Below, piece after piece: positions 1 to 9,311 of a stretch of DNA of 64,000 nt (position 1 is its first letter; every line of letters starts with the position of its first letter). The DNA comes from Kosakonia arachidis. Its GTDB lineage: Bacteria; Pseudomonadota; Gammaproteobacteria; Enterobacterales; Enterobacteriaceae. The stretch spans positions 28,354-92,353 of the forward strand of contig NZ_FPAU01000010.1 in the NCBI RefSeq assembly GCF_900116535.1, written 5' to 3'. A program made the translations under genes and the position numbers. The notes beneath the pieces are model-generated. The model was not told the origin of the DNA and did no database searches. It saw only the letters and a list, made by a program, of their open reading frames with translations.

Positions 1-45
1 CAGAGGTCGCTGATTGTCATCGTTAATATTAATAATGTCGGTCAT
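1..45 (-). CDS. start of an unidentified gene, cut by the window edge
   Basis: An ATG at 45 reading leftwards opens a frame encoding MTDIININDDNQRPL and runs off the window. An AAGG ribosome-binding sequence lies about ten bases upstream, and the frame follows yfjQ in the same direction, so it is probably the next gene of the same operon. Fifteen residues are too few to name a family. In related islands an antirestriction gene often follows, but nothing here proves that. Confidence 0.4.
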   Translation of the reverse strand, partial: MTDIININDDNQRPL

Positions 46-123
46 GTTAATTTTCCTTATGCATGGAGATGTCGAATGGAGGTCTCGGGCCGGGGATTGA
101 TTTCGGTGGTGGGGCACGTGTGA

Positions 124-945
124 TTACCTGCCCAACAGATTCAGCATGTTCTCCGCCATCACCCAGAGCGCGCGGTTTAACTTAACGTCGCCATCAATCC
201 CGTTTACTGCGCGGGTGTGGGTACGTTTACCCTGCGCGGTACGGCCACTTAGCCCGCCTTTCAGCAGGTTTTCCTGAATGCGCTGGTAAGTGGTCCACAG
301 GTCATCGCTCTCGTCCTGCCAGCGGCGGGGTGCAAGGATTTGCGATTCAGTCACTGGCTGGAACTCTTCCCCAAAACGGTATGTCAGCGCCGCTGTAGCC
401 AGTGGATGTTGTGCGGGTGACGGGAGTTGCAGGGCCTGCATGGCGTCACGTTTCTCTTCCACCCGGTCAAAGACGCTGAGAACCTCATAGGCCCCCTCAA
501 TCACCTTCCCGATAACATCGCCCCTGTGTGGCACGCGGATCTCGCCAAACGACTGTCCGCAGACGAGCGAATTGGTGCAGACACTCCGGAATATCCCCGG
601 CAGCAACTGAAAACTCGATGCGCCATCGTGAGAATTCAGAATGATGATTTCCGGCACCTGCTGGCCGTTTATCTGACCGGCACGACGCAGGCGCAGCATA
701 TGCTTTGTATGTTCCCGTCGGCTCTGGTCGCGCACTCGTGACTGACAGGCAAAGAATGGCTGGAACCCTTCGCGTTTAAGGTTCTCCAGCAGGGTGATTG
801 TGGGTATGTAGGTGTACTTTTCGCTTCTGGAGTCGTGCTTGTCTTCCCCGAAGACGCTGGGGACATGCTGCATCAGTTCTTCGCGGGTTAAGGGACGGTC
901 ACGGCGAACCTGGTTCACCCGACCAAAACGGCTGGCTAATCGCAT
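124..945 (-). CDS. yfjQ: YfjQ/YafZ-like DUF932 protein
   Basis: The 273-residue product resembles the YfjQ/YafZ proteins carried by CP4-type islands and related to the DUF932 family; their biochemical role is not established. Recognisable features are the N-terminal segment RLASRFG, a central stretch with GQSFGEIRVPHRG and the C-terminal GRTAQGKRTHTRAVN. The start at 945 has GAGGAATC just upstream. It lies downstream of a terminator that closes the preceding small gene, so it probably has its own promoter in the 946-988 gap. The family name is secure; function is unknown. Confidence 0.75.
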   Translation of the reverse strand: MRLASRFGRVNQVRRDRPLTREELMQHVPSVFGEDKHDSRSEKYTYIPTITLLENLKREGFQPFFACQSRVRDQSRREHTKHMLRLRRAGQINGQQVPEIIILNSHDGASSFQLLPGIFRSVCTNSLVCGQSFGEIRVPHRGDVIGKVIEGAYEVLSVFDRVEEKRDAMQALQLPSPAQHPLATAALTYRFGEEFQPVTESQILAPRRWQDESDDLWTTYQRIQENLLKGGLSGRTAQGKRTHTRAVNGIDGDVKLNRALWVMAENMLNLLGR

Positions 946-984
946 GGTTGATTCCTCATCTGATTACTCTGATGGCATAAAAGC

Positions 985-1020
985 AAAAGCCCCTGCTCCG
1001 TGAGTAGGCAGGGGCAGATA
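985..1020 (-). terminator. rho-independent terminator before yfjQ
   Basis: An eight-base perfect stem (GCCCCTGC at 989-996 with GCAGGGGC at 1008-1015) is followed on the minus strand by TTTTGCTTTT. It would stop leftward transcripts from the small hydrophobic protein gene. Confidence 0.75.
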
Positions 1021-1055
1021 TGATGTTCTCAATGGGACGGACAGGGCGGGCGGGA

Positions 1056-1268
1056 CTACAGCGTATCCAGAATCTTCAGTATCTGCGCCATCAGGGCGGT
1101 GATAAGTGCAGTGACCAGTAACGTGACCGCTTCCCGGGCTGTATCAATACTGCTCTCATCGTAGCCTGCCTGACGCAGGTGAATTTCAATATACTGCCGG
1201 GCCTGATGCCCGCCGCACCAGGTCAGAGCCTGGCTCAGGGCCGTCACCAGCATTTTCAGAAAGGTCAT
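1056..1268 (-). CDS. small hydrophobic protein, 70 aa
   Basis: The frame is open further upstream to 1370, but the ATG at 1268 has GGAG eight bases before it and gives a sensible 70-residue protein starting MTFLKMLVTALSQ. The second half (residues about 45-70, VTLLVTALITALMAQILKIL) is a likely membrane-associated helix. It sits between a secreted protein gene and a terminator in the yfjR-to-yfjQ interval of CP4-like islands. I do not recognise a characterised family. A membrane or toxin-like role would be a guess. Confidence 0.5.
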   Translation of the reverse strand: MTFLKMLVTALSQALTWCGGHQARQYIEIHLRQAGYDESSIDTAREAVTLLVTALITALMAQILKILDTL

Positions 1269-1348
1269 AGGGTTTGCTCCGGACTGCCAGGTGGCAGCCC
1301 TCTGGTGGAGTGAAGATTTATTTGAGGAAGCTGATACAGGAAGGTGGC

Positions 1349-1708
1349 TCAGTGGTAGGTGTAACGCCATCCCCCCTTATCCGTGGTGACGACGACTTCA
1401 GAAGCCACGCAGTTATTATAAAAACTCACTCTGACGGACTGCCCGTAGTGCAGGGTGGCAGGCAGAATGGTTTCCTTATTTTTTGAAGACAGGTACTTCT
1501 GGTTATCAATACGACAGTTACCCCGGTTCACGTCTATGTTTTCAACGTTGATACTGTCATCCAGGGAGGTGACTACAACAGTGACGTAGCGTGTTCCGGC
1601 AGGGTGGACCTGGTTACTGGTCTCCACTTTGATGGGCGGCGTTGGCTCTGCCAGCACCCGGGCTGACAGTACAAGCAGTGCGGGTACCAGTATGTGTTTA
1701 AATTTCAT
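1349..1708 (-). CDS. small secreted protein with signal peptide
   Basis: The 119-residue product starts with a clear Sec signal peptide (MKFKH followed by a hydrophobic core, likely cut after VLA at residue 20), so it should act in the periplasm. The mature part contains two cysteines (in RGNCRID and NNCVASE) that could form a disulphide, and it looks beta-rich. AAGGAACAG upstream supports the start. It is the gene after a YfjT-like secreted protein and belongs to the same island block. I do not recognise a named family. Confidence 0.6.
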   Translation of the reverse strand: MKFKHILVPALLVLSARVLAEPTPPIKVETSNQVHPAGTRYVTVVVTSLDDSINVENIDVNRGNCRIDNQKYLSSKNKETILPATLHYGQSVRVSFYNNCVASEVVVTTDKGGWRYTYH

Positions 1709-1762
1709 AATCTGTTCCTTTTAAAAATAACGTAATCAACAGGCGTTAAATTCAGATGCAGG

Positions 1763-2227
1763 CTAGAGTGCATCTTTACCCACGCAGCCGTGGGTCCCGA
1801 ATACCGGCAATACCTTGGCCGCCCCGGCCAGCGTAAATGTGGCATCCTTAACACCATCTCCGGTTACTGAGACCTGTTTGCCATTACGTAACTGAGCCCA
1901 GGCCAGCGCCAGGTTATTACCGCCCACGCGACTGCCAGATTCGCTGATATCGATAAGTGCTCCACCGTCGATACTGACCTGAAGGCTTTTATCTTCATCC
2001 ATACTGACCTGATGTCCGCTGGCGTCAGTAAATATGACCGTGGCCGGTTGCGAACCATAATCCTCACAGCTCAGAGACAGTTGTGACTGACCTTTCCCTT
2101 TGATGACAAACTCTGATACTCCCTGTCCCCAACCCCGGGTCCAGGTATCCTGACTACCAGATGCCTGCGCCATAACCGGCAGCAGACTGCCAGCCAGTAC
2201 CAGGATGCTGAGTGATACATTTTTCAA
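1763..2227 (-). CDS. yfjT: YfjT-like secreted protein
   Basis: The protein has 154 residues, close to CP4-57 YfjT as I recall it. It begins with a signal peptide likely cut after AQA (residue 22). Two cysteines, in LSCEDYG and HGCVGK, could pair in the periplasm. The start codon is TTG (2225-2227), chosen because AGGAG lies six bases upstream and because the signal peptide begins exactly there. It follows a yfjR-like regulator as in CP4-57. The function is unknown; the symbol rests on recall and context, not a database match. Confidence 0.6.
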   Translation of the reverse strand: MKNVSLSILVLAGSLLPVMAQASGSQDTWTRGWGQGVSEFVIKGKGQSQLSLSCEDYGSQPATVIFTDASGHQVSMDEDKSLQVSIDGGALIDISESGSRVGGNNLALAWAQLRNGKQVSVTGDGVKDATFTLAGAAKVLPVFGTHGCVGKDAL

Positions 2228-2280
2228 GATGAACTCCTTCTGTTAGTAAAACTGCGGTGCTGACGAATGAACATGCGGGT

Positions 2281-2958
2281 TCATTCCCGGATGAGCCTGC
2301 TGATGTACTGAAAATGCGGCAGGGCCTGAATAAATCGCGGGTCTTCAAAAATCCGCCGGATATGACTGCTTCTGGTGAAGCCCCCGATGGTCATGACCAC
2401 ATCGGTGATAGCTGAAAGGGTAAATACCTGAATCCGCTCGCCAGTTACTGCCGTCAGGTACCACTCGCCTTCCAGACAGATAAGCCGGTAAGGGGCAACG
2501 GCGGACTGATGGTGTCCGTGGTGCAGAAAATGAATGCGGCGATTGCTGATGATGGCCTGGATAATGACCTGAAAACCGCCAAACAACGCCGGAGCCTGAC
2601 GGGGTGGCGCATTCCAGATAATGCAGGGGGAGTCCTGACCGTTGTCGAGCAGGACAGACAACAACTTAGGGTCAAGTGCCGGAAAGTAATGTGCCACCCT
2701 GGTTATCTGGGCAAAACGGATAATGTCGCTGTTGGTACGAAAGGGGCCCCGAGCATCCCGGAGACTGACGTGACCGTCGATATATTCCGTGTCGATATAA
2801 CGCAGTCGTTCACGCAGGTCACGCTGAACGGTACGCTCAGAGACGCCAAACTCCTGAGCAAGTTGCCTGACACTGAGCGTTTCTCCCATAAAGAGGCGGC
2901 TGACCAGTATGGCGAGACGGCTTGCCAGGCGGTCATAGCGTTGTTCCTGTTCAGACAT
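2281..2958 (-). CDS. yfjR: YfjR-like HTH/WYL transcriptional regulator
   Basis: The 225-residue protein has a DeoR-like helix-turn-helix at the N terminus (residues about 15-55, SVRQLAQEFGVSERTVQRDL) and a WYL-type domain from about 110 to 190 with PYRLICLEGEWYLTAVT. WYL regulators often sense ligands or nucleic acids and control accessory or defence genes. It precedes the two secreted-protein genes on the same strand, with the order seen in CP4-57. Which promoter it controls is not visible. Confidence 0.75.
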   Translation of the reverse strand: MSEQEQRYDRLASRLAILVSRLFMGETLSVRQLAQEFGVSERTVQRDLRERLRYIDTEYIDGHVSLRDARGPFRTNSDIIRFAQITRVAHYFPALDPKLLSVLLDNGQDSPCIIWNAPPRQAPALFGGFQVIIQAIISNRRIHFLHHGHHQSAVAPYRLICLEGEWYLTAVTGERIQVFTLSAITDVVMTIGGFTRSSHIRRIFEDPRFIQALPHFQYISRLIRE

Positions 2959-3019
2959 GAGGGATGCTTCCTGCGCAAATAGCAGCCTGTCGGGGCTGAA
3001 GGTTAAAGTAAAAAAGTTG

Positions 3020-3748
3020 TTAGCGGGAAAGGTGCTGCTGCCTCAGCCAGGACACAATGATGCAGGCGGGTATCGTGACCCGATAAGCCGGACCAGTGAT
3101 ACCGGAAATCATCCACGCTGAACTCAGTGCGATGGCAAGAGGACCAGCCAGAACGGAAAGAGCACGTGAAGCGACCACAACAGTTCCCCTGGTGGCAATA
3201 CCGCCCAGGGAGGTGATGACACTGGCAGACAACATCGTTGCCAGCTCGAGCGCAGCCAGTGAGGAAGTCCGGATGGCAGACTGAACGGCGATAAGAATGA
3301 GTTGCGGCGTGGGGTTTGTCAGATCCAGATGCATATTGCGGGAAAAAGCAGCCAGCTCTTCCGGTGCCATCTGATCCAGGCTCTTTTCCAGTACCTTCAT
3401 CAGCAGAGCAAGCTCAATAGTTTCGGTAGTACTTTTCTGGTTGTAATTCACATCAAGCTTGTCACAGACATCAACGAGAATTTCCCTATAGGCCACGCCT
3501 TGCCCCAGCCGGACCAGACTCGCTAGGGTATTCGCGCCGTAACGCTGAAGCTCAGCGGCTATCAGTTGCCAGTAGCGGCGATGGTCTGGTGCCAGCAGAT
3601 GAAACTCCGGGGTTCCGGTAAGACTCTCTGTCCAGCGAGTGTCACCGTCGCGTGGGTCGGTGGTCAGGATGGAAACCAGCAATTGCAGTTCTTCATTGCT
3701 GCACTGGCCCAGCAGATTCAAATCAGGGTCATTACGGTAGACAGCCAT
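3020..3748 (-). CDS. UPF0174 / YaaW-like protein
   Basis: The 242-residue product has the DUF3944-like N-terminal start (YRNDPDLNLLGQCSNEELQLLVSIL) typical of YaaW/UPF0174 proteins. The C-terminal half is rich in small hydrophobic residues (about 165-230: SVITSLGGIATRGTV, ALSVLAGPLAIALSSAW) and may associate with membrane. Members are often annotated as ubiquinol-cytochrome c chaperone family, but their role is not established. It is transcribed in the same direction as yfjR, 60 bp away. Why it sits in this island is unclear. Confidence 0.65.
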   Translation of the reverse strand: MAVYRNDPDLNLLGQCSNEELQLLVSILTTDPRDGDTRWTESLTGTPEFHLLAPDHRRYWQLIAAELQRYGANTLASLVRLGQGVAYREILVDVCDKLDVNYNQKSTTETIELALLMKVLEKSLDQMAPEELAAFSRNMHLDLTNPTPQLILIAVQSAIRTSSLAALELATMLSASVITSLGGIATRGTVVVASRALSVLAGPLAIALSSAWMISGITGPAYRVTIPACIIVSWLRQQHLSR

Positions 3749-4362
3749 TATCCGTCCTCAGTCAGTGTGATGTGAGGTCACACTGTAAAAGGGGCTGTTG
3801 CACGGATGTGTCATCGAAAATGGTTAATATATGCTTTATAGAAATATATACGGACAGGGTGTGTCTGGAAATATAGGGGAGGAGCCAAACAGCCATAATG
3901 ATTTTTATCGTATCTGAGTATTATCAATACAATGATAATGGCTAGTGAATTTGGTTTTTTTCTTTTTTGTACTGCTTCATGGTAATTATATATTTCTCAA
4001 ATATTAATGAACTTCCATTTAGTTCTTTTGCTGTGTGTTGTTTCGTGGTGTTTGGTAATCCATGTCTTCCACTTTGATGGCTAACGCCAATTTTAATTTT
4101 AGTACTATAGTTTATTTGTGGAGGAGTGGTTGAAATATAAAAGAGAGATCTTGCTGAGTAAGGCTTCAGGCAGGTGCCCGTTTGGAACGGAATAGGAAAG
4201 GTGGCAAAGCGCATGATGATGCCACCTCTCGAATATGTTAAATCTGACCTCTTTGCGTTAACAATAGGTCGGTTTTGTCCATTTTTCAGTTGAAAGAAAG
4301 CCGGATTTAGCTGACTTTAGCTGTCCTTGGTAAGGTGCTAGATGCTAGTACGCAACTTAGCA
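3749..4362. other. intergenic region, no supported gene
   Basis: About 610 AT-rich bases lie between the UPF0174 gene and the HNH gene. A 90-codon minus frame (3942-4214) is open but has no convincing ribosome-binding site, compositional support or recognisable motif, and I treat it as noncoding or decayed. No tRNA, repeat array or clear promoter was recognised. Confidence 0.4.
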
Positions 4363-5526
4363 TTAGAAGTGATGAGGCATGATTAAAACCCCATGTTTGT
4401 CCAGTGGCGGCACTGTGAAAAATGTGTTGTAAAATAAAATGCATGCTTCCTGATTGTGCAGGCCTATTTGGAAATAACGGGATACATACCGTTCCAGAAT
4501 GTTTTGATAATAATCATAGTTTAATGCTTCTTTATTCCTTGCCCGTTCCATTACGTCTTCGTGCAGACTGGAAAATACCTCAAGTAAGTTATCTGCATCC
4601 CCATTTAAAATGGCATGAAAAGCAGCGACAGCAAATAACTCATTTGCAGGACCAGCAGACAGCCAGTGACTGCTTTCAATAGAATTAATGGACTCCCTCA
4701 AACGCCAGAGTCCCAGGCGCATTGTCTCCTCTTTTAAAAGTTTCAGTAATGGTGGACGAGCATAAATGTCCGTACCAAACAGCCTGCGTGGTACACTCAG
4801 ATCCGCAAAGGTCACATGTTTGACAGAGGCTAGCGCTTCCTGTATTTCATCCTGACCATATTGCATCGTGAGCGCCTTTAATAACGTCGATTTTATAGGC
4901 AGGGGAGAGCCTGCCGCTTTTATGCCGCTGAATGTTCCTGGAGTTTTGCTCACGGGAATAGTGTCCTTCATCATCCTGTTAATCAACGCAGGGGCAATAA
5001 TGATGTTATCCACTGTATTAGCTCCCCCTTTGGAATTAGGGTATATGTGACATAACTCCAACTCCAGCCAGGGTATCAGGCGTTTTAAAGCCCGCCCCTG
5101 TGAATCAGTAACCCTTTGCCCATTTAGAGTATTGTAAGCTTTCTGATGGCCTGCTTTGCGCTGGTACAACCGGATGAGAGCAACAATGTCATCAGGGCTG
5201 GTGATACTCCCCAACCCGAGGGGATTATTCTTTAGCTTGGACTCCACGTTGATCCAGTAAGAATGTTTTACCAGACTGACAATGGCATCGTCATCTATGA
5301 GCCTTCTGTCTTTATTACGATGTTCAATACAGCAATACCGTCGATTGCGAGTACCAGACAGACTAATACCACAGGGCGGGTACTGACACGTCAGACCCCA
5401 CCTTTGGGCTCTTTTAGCTGCATTAGATAGCTTACCCTGATAATGTTTTGGGCATAAGCGCAGGTTACGCTCATCAGGTAATTCACCAATTGAGAGAGTA
5501 CAGTTATTTCTTTTACAAATAGCCAT
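4363..5526 (-). CDS. HNH-type zinc-binding protein, function unknown
   Basis: The 387-residue protein opens with two cysteine/histidine clusters (C4, C9, CPKH; then CQYPPCG, CCIEH, up to about residue 70) that look like zinc-binding knuckles. Around residue 155-190 an HNH-like core follows: LELCHIYPNSKGGANTVDN with a downstream N/R-rich segment. That pattern is typical of HNH endonuclease folds. It lies downstream of alpA on the same strand, where P4-like islands carry regulatory or mobility genes. It could be a nuclease or a catalytically altered DNA-binding protein. Confidence 0.55.
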   Translation of the reverse strand: MAICKRNNCTLSIGELPDERNLRLCPKHYQGKLSNAAKRAQRWGLTCQYPPCGISLSGTRNRRYCCIEHRNKDRRLIDDDAIVSLVKHSYWINVESKLKNNPLGLGSITSPDDIVALIRLYQRKAGHQKAYNTLNGQRVTDSQGRALKRLIPWLELELCHIYPNSKGGANTVDNIIIAPALINRMMKDTIPVSKTPGTFSGIKAAGSPLPIKSTLLKALTMQYGQDEIQEALASVKHVTFADLSVPRRLFGTDIYARPPLLKLLKEETMRLGLWRLRESINSIESSHWLSAGPANELFAVAAFHAILNGDADNLLEVFSSLHEDVMERARNKEALNYDYYQNILERYVSRYFQIGLHNQEACILFYNTFFTVPPLDKHGVLIMPHHF

Positions 5527-5747
5527 AATAAGACTCTTATCACAGGTAATCTTGTTTTATGATGAATAAAGAGCTGCTCACTAATCATGATCATAATAGG
5601 TAGTATTTATCTTAATCTATTGTTAGTAATTAAGATGTGCATATCTCAAATGAAGCTGAAATACACTAGTGATTTAATAATTAATTTATTATTAGTGCTC
5701 TTATTTACCACTTGTTATTGCTAAGCGGACAGCAGATAACGCTGTAT

Positions 5748-5981
5748 TTATGGATGTGCGGCAATAGTAGTTGATGATGCCAGATTGCGTTTCAGCAACC
5801 ACTCATCCAGTTCAGACTCAAGCCAGCCGACAGATTGCATGCCCAGGCGACGTTGTTTAGGGAATGTGGCATCGTAGCGCGGTGACTTCGGGTTTATCCA
5901 GTCGTAAATGGTCGAACGGGCAATCCCCAGTTTGTTAACCACCTCGCGAATACGAAGTATTTTTACAGTTTGCGTTGTCAT
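5748..5981 (-). CDS. alpA: AlpA-family excisionase/transcription activator
   Basis: This 77-residue protein has the AlpA signature: ILRIREVVNKLGIARSTIYDWI (helix-turn-helix), then an aromatic/basic segment PKQRRLGMQSVGWLESELDEWL. In CP4-57, AlpA activates integrase expression and promotes excision; a similar role is inferred. It is encoded on the same strand as the island integrase but 12 kb away, with the defence cargo between them. The assignment rests on clear family motifs. Confidence 0.85.
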   Translation of the reverse strand: MTTQTVKILRIREVVNKLGIARSTIYDWINPKSPRYDATFPKQRRLGMQSVGWLESELDEWLLKRNLASSTTIAAHP

Positions 5982-6098
5982 ATCCGTTGTATCCTGTTAG
6001 TTCAGTGTGGATGTGGGGAAGATTACACAGTGAAAAACAGAAAAAACATACGCCAAGTAAAGTAAAAAAAAACAGCGACAAAATTTAACGGTAACTAT

Positions 6099-6800
6099 AT
6101 GAATAATATGGGAATAGATGCATTTTTTACTATGGCGAAACATGAGGCGGAGAGACTTCTTTTCCAGTGCAGTGATGATAAAAGCAGCGGTGGCTATCAA
6201 CATTTGCGCAATAAACTGGAAAAAGCGGCGGTCAGAAAAGTTAGGGTGCTTGCCCGGGGAGAGTTAAAATTAGGTGAAGTCGTAAATGAATGGGATTTCG
6301 TTGAGTCTGAGGCTAATTTTTCCGCTCTATTTAAAGGGGATTACAACCCGTATCTGTATGCTTCTTTTTTTCTCTACCATTGGGGAATATACATTTATTC
6401 AACAGGGGAATACTTGAGTAGTTTGCGATTTATGATTCAGGCATCAATATATGCCGGATATTGGAAAGGGGCAAGAGAACGTGATGAGTGGCTGCAGGCA
6501 CAGGAGGTTGCCAAACAAGCTAAAATAGATAATGGTAAAAAAGTAGGAGAGGGGAGAGCAGCCTACTTCCAGCCCGTAAGAGAGGAGCTTATCCGCTTGT
6601 TAATGGCAGAATGTCCATCTGAAGGGTGGAGATTCAAAACAAAAGCTGCAGAAGCTATTTCAGGTAAGTTGCAAATTTTCATTGACACGCACGAGTTAGA
6701 ATTAAAAGCGGATAATCTGGAGAGCACAATTCTGAGATGGTCATCAAAATATCCTGATATTGAGGCGGCTTTTGCTAAGGTAGTACGGAAGAATGATTAA
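6099..6800 (+). CDS. hypothetical protein, 233 aa
   Basis: The gene runs away from alpA with a 117-bp divergent promoter region. The product is soluble, mostly helical by appearance, with tryptophan/tyrosine-rich central segments (FFLYHWGIYIYSTGEYLSSLRFMIQ, residues about 90-115) and a charged C terminus (SKYPDIEAAFAKVVRKND). I do not recognise a family. ATG at 6099 is the first start; an in-frame ATG follows at 6108. Ribosome-binding sequence is weak. Codon use is AT-rich like the surrounding island, unlike the defence operon that follows. Confidence 0.55.
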   Translation: MNNMGIDAFFTMAKHEAERLLFQCSDDKSSGGYQHLRNKLEKAAVRKVRVLARGELKLGEVVNEWDFVESEANFSALFKGDYNPYLYASFFLYHWGIYIYSTGEYLSSLRFMIQASIYAGYWKGARERDEWLQAQEVAKQAKIDNGKKVGEGRAAYFQPVREELIRLLMAECPSEGWRFKTKAAEAISGKLQIFIDTHELELKADNLESTILRWSSKYPDIEAAFAKVVRKND

Positions 6801-7325
6801 TTTAGATTTACATTTACGTTAGCAATGGTACGAATCTTTATGAAATGCCTAAGATGTAATCTTACTCTGATATTGCTAATAATGACTATAGTGGGGCAGT
6901 AAAATGACGCACCAGAATTTCAGGTTTTGAAACCCAACCTTTTGCTGTTTAGTGTGATTGGCCATGTTGATACCACTTTTCCTAGGTATATCACCTGGGA
7001 TGCGTTGCTCACACACGATCATGTGTCTGAGTCGCGAGTAAGGTGATGGAGTCAAGAAAGACGGCTGGACATGGCAACGCCCCCCCATGTGTGTCAAACC
7101 GCACGCAAACGCGAAGGTTCAAATGTGAAAACTGGGACGGGGGCCAGGGATGTGGAAAAATGGCGACTGCCATCCCTTAAGGAGTAAACTGAGAGCGAAC
7201 TAGGAACATTGCGATTCGAGGGCGTGATCATTGTATTTTGCTTGTCAACTTTTTACGTTAATAATTTTTTGTCCAAAATCAGTTGTTTAATATATCTCTT
7301 CAGTTAACCGCTTGAGAATGGATTG
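6801..7325. other. intergenic region upstream of the defence operon
   Basis: About 520 bases without a supportable gene. Composition changes from AT-rich to balanced near 6960-7200 and back to AT-rich near 7240-7310, as expected at an insertion boundary. The AT-rich stretch just before 7326 should carry the operon promoter, but no convincing -35/-10 pair with good spacing could be fixed. Confidence 0.35.
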
Positions 7326-9311
7326 ATGTCATCCAATTCTTTCAGATTGACGACTGCAGAGATGGAACCCGAAATTTCGCTATTTAATAACGATGAGTTA
7401 TTGATTCTCATGCAGAAAAAGTTACGCCTGAAGCAGGCAGATGATTATGACTATCGTGTTGCAACTCTGTACGCTGTTAAAGCTGTTATTGCCTATATGG
7501 ACGGTATGGAGCAATGCCAGCGTATTGGCAACGAACAGGGTGACATCGATGAGTGGGATGACATTGTTTTGCATGGAGCTGCAAATGCAACGATCCATTG
7601 TCAAGTGAAGCGTCAAATGGGTAATTTTTCAAACGATGAACCAATTCGTGGTTTGAAAACGACTGGCGAAAATAAGGGAGAATTAAAGAATCTTACGGCC
7701 CTCGACTCCGCGTTCGAAAAGTTGTCTAAACATTTCGCGAAGCCTGTTTCTGAGCGTGACGGTTCGAAGAAATTCCGCTTGGCAATTCCGAATGCAAATA
7801 TTCAGATCAAGAAAAATCTAACAATAGTGCAACTTCGTGCCGTCTGCACAGAGTGGAGCAAGGCTGGGGCTAACGTAGAGGGATTTTCAAAGGCGGGGAA
7901 CCCAACCGAAACAGTTCGAAATTGGTTATCTTCTTGGTGTGATTTCTCAACTAACGAGGCAATGTTTGAATGTTTGCGCGCTTTGGAAATATGCGAGCAT
8001 GGGGATGAGGATCGCATTGATGGGGATTGCTGCAGTAGTCTCATGGATTGGTATTCATCTACTGATGCTGTGAGGCGTGAAGTTCGGGATTTTCTGGTAA
8101 TGAATGCTTCCTCTGAGCAATCAATCACTCCCCGCATGATTGCTTGTAAGATTGAGCAGTACGTCCGGCAGCATAAACGCGCTTGGGCGCGCTATAACAT
8201 GGTAAATCCACTTGAGTGGGAGGTTTCTGGCACGTTATCTGGACACGGTACTGATATCGAGTTTCCGGAAAGAGTGGTTGATCGGTTATGGGAGCCCTCA
8301 GAAGACCGTAGCTATGAGCTACAATTCGGACACAAATGTAATGGTGAGCCTAGTTGTTCCTTGCAGTTGTCGCTTATGAGGCTCGCATTACATGTTGCTC
8401 CGGGCGTTTCTGTATCTGCCTCTGGTGTTGATGGTTGGCATGCAATGGTAGCCCAAACTGTGCGTAAGACGCTTGGGCATTCTGAGGACGAGCTCTCTGC
8501 ACTGAGATGGACTAACTGGGGGTCAACCCCTACTCCTGCTGACCATAGAAAACTACGGATGACCTCGCTTGTGGATGGAGAAGCCTCGCAGTTGAGCATG
8601 CGAATGACCGCTTTGACTTGGAAAAATGTGAAGAATCGGGTGAGTGTAAAAATTTCCCAAGGCCAATCAAGCGAAGTTCGTGATGCTATAGAAGCCCTCT
8701 GGCTCGAATGGCAAGATGAAATAAATGCTGACATTATGCTTCAGCAAGAACTTCTAACAGATATGCTCTATGCCAAGAGTGAAGGCAGTCTCATTATTGG
8801 CGTGCTACGTTCGGGACTTCGTACTGTTTTCTTGATTGCAGACGCCCTCGTCATGCTTCTACATCTTGCGATTGCATCAGACGCGACGGATCGAAACTGG
8901 CGAAATTTTGGCAATGGCTTGTCTGTAAGGGCGGTAGCGCTACTATATTGGGCCGGTTCAAATCAGCAAGCCGAGGACTTACGGAGATTTTTCGACGATG
9001 ATGACAGATCTCAGAGAGCTGAGTTCCTAGGTAAAGAGACAGCTCGCGTTCTGGTGTTGCCGCAAGCTCGTTCGTCGGTATCTGCTATCTACGGTAAGAC
9101 GCTGGCTGATGGTCGTGATGGGGGAGACAGCATCGCAGAGCCGCGCACGCCAACTATGATTGTAACGCATTCACAGGAGTATAAAGATGCTCTTGGACAG
9201 AAGACCATTGCGAGCTTAAAAGATTTTCTTGCTAAAGCGCTGCAAGGGCGCGAAGCACAACGCGCACTGCATATTGACATGCTTACGATGGAGAATCCTA
9301 ATGCAGATTGA
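7326..9311 (+). CDS. Lamassu/ABC-3C effector with Cap4-like nuclease domain (LmuA-like)
   Basis: First gene of a three-gene operon. The 661-residue protein carries near its N terminus the spaced motif D78-D79 (EWDDIVL) and Q93-x-K95 (HCQVKR), the D...QxK pattern of PD-(D/E)XK nucleases of the Cap4/DUF4297 type. The remaining ~500 residues are unannotated and probably bind the partners. In Lamassu systems such a subunit degrades DNA when the SMC-like sensor is triggered, killing or arresting the infected cell; that role is inferred from family and gene order. The start is the ATG at 7326 (a TTG directly precedes it), with GAG nine bases upstream. It overlaps the next gene by 11 bp. Confidence 0.75.
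   Translation: MSSNSFRLTTAEMEPEISLFNNDELLILMQKKLRLKQADDYDYRVATLYAVKAVIAYMDGMEQCQRIGNEQGDIDEWDDIVLHGAANATIHCQVKRQMGNFSNDEPIRGLKTTGENKGELKNLTALDSAFEKLSKHFAKPVSERDGSKKFRLAIPNANIQIKKNLTIVQLRAVCTEWSKAGANVEGFSKAGNPTETVRNWLSSWCDFSTNEAMFECLRALEICEHGDEDRIDGDCCSSLMDWYSSTDAVRREVRDFLVMNASSEQSITPRMIACKIEQYVRQHKRAWARYNMVNPLEWEVSGTLSGHGTDIEFPERVVDRLWEPSEDRSYELQFGHKCNGEPSCSLQLSLMRLALHVAPGVSVSASGVDGWHAMVAQTVRKTLGHSEDELSALRWTNWGSTPTPADHRKLRMTSLVDGEASQLSMRMTALTWKNVKNRVSVKISQGQSSEVRDAIEALWLEWQDEINADIMLQQELLTDMLYAKSEGSLIIGVLRSGLRTVFLIADALVMLLHLAIASDATDRNWRNFGNGLSVRAVALLYWAGSNQQAEDLRRFFDDDDRSQRAEFLGKETARVLVLPQARSSVSAIYGKTLADGRDGGDSIAEPRTPTMIVTHSQEYKDALGQKTIASLKDFLAKALQGREAQRALHIDMLTMENPNAD

Noticed and set aside
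3942..4214. 90-codon leftward frame
   Set aside because: AT-rich, no ribosome-binding site or motif, and not continued by any recognisable domain.
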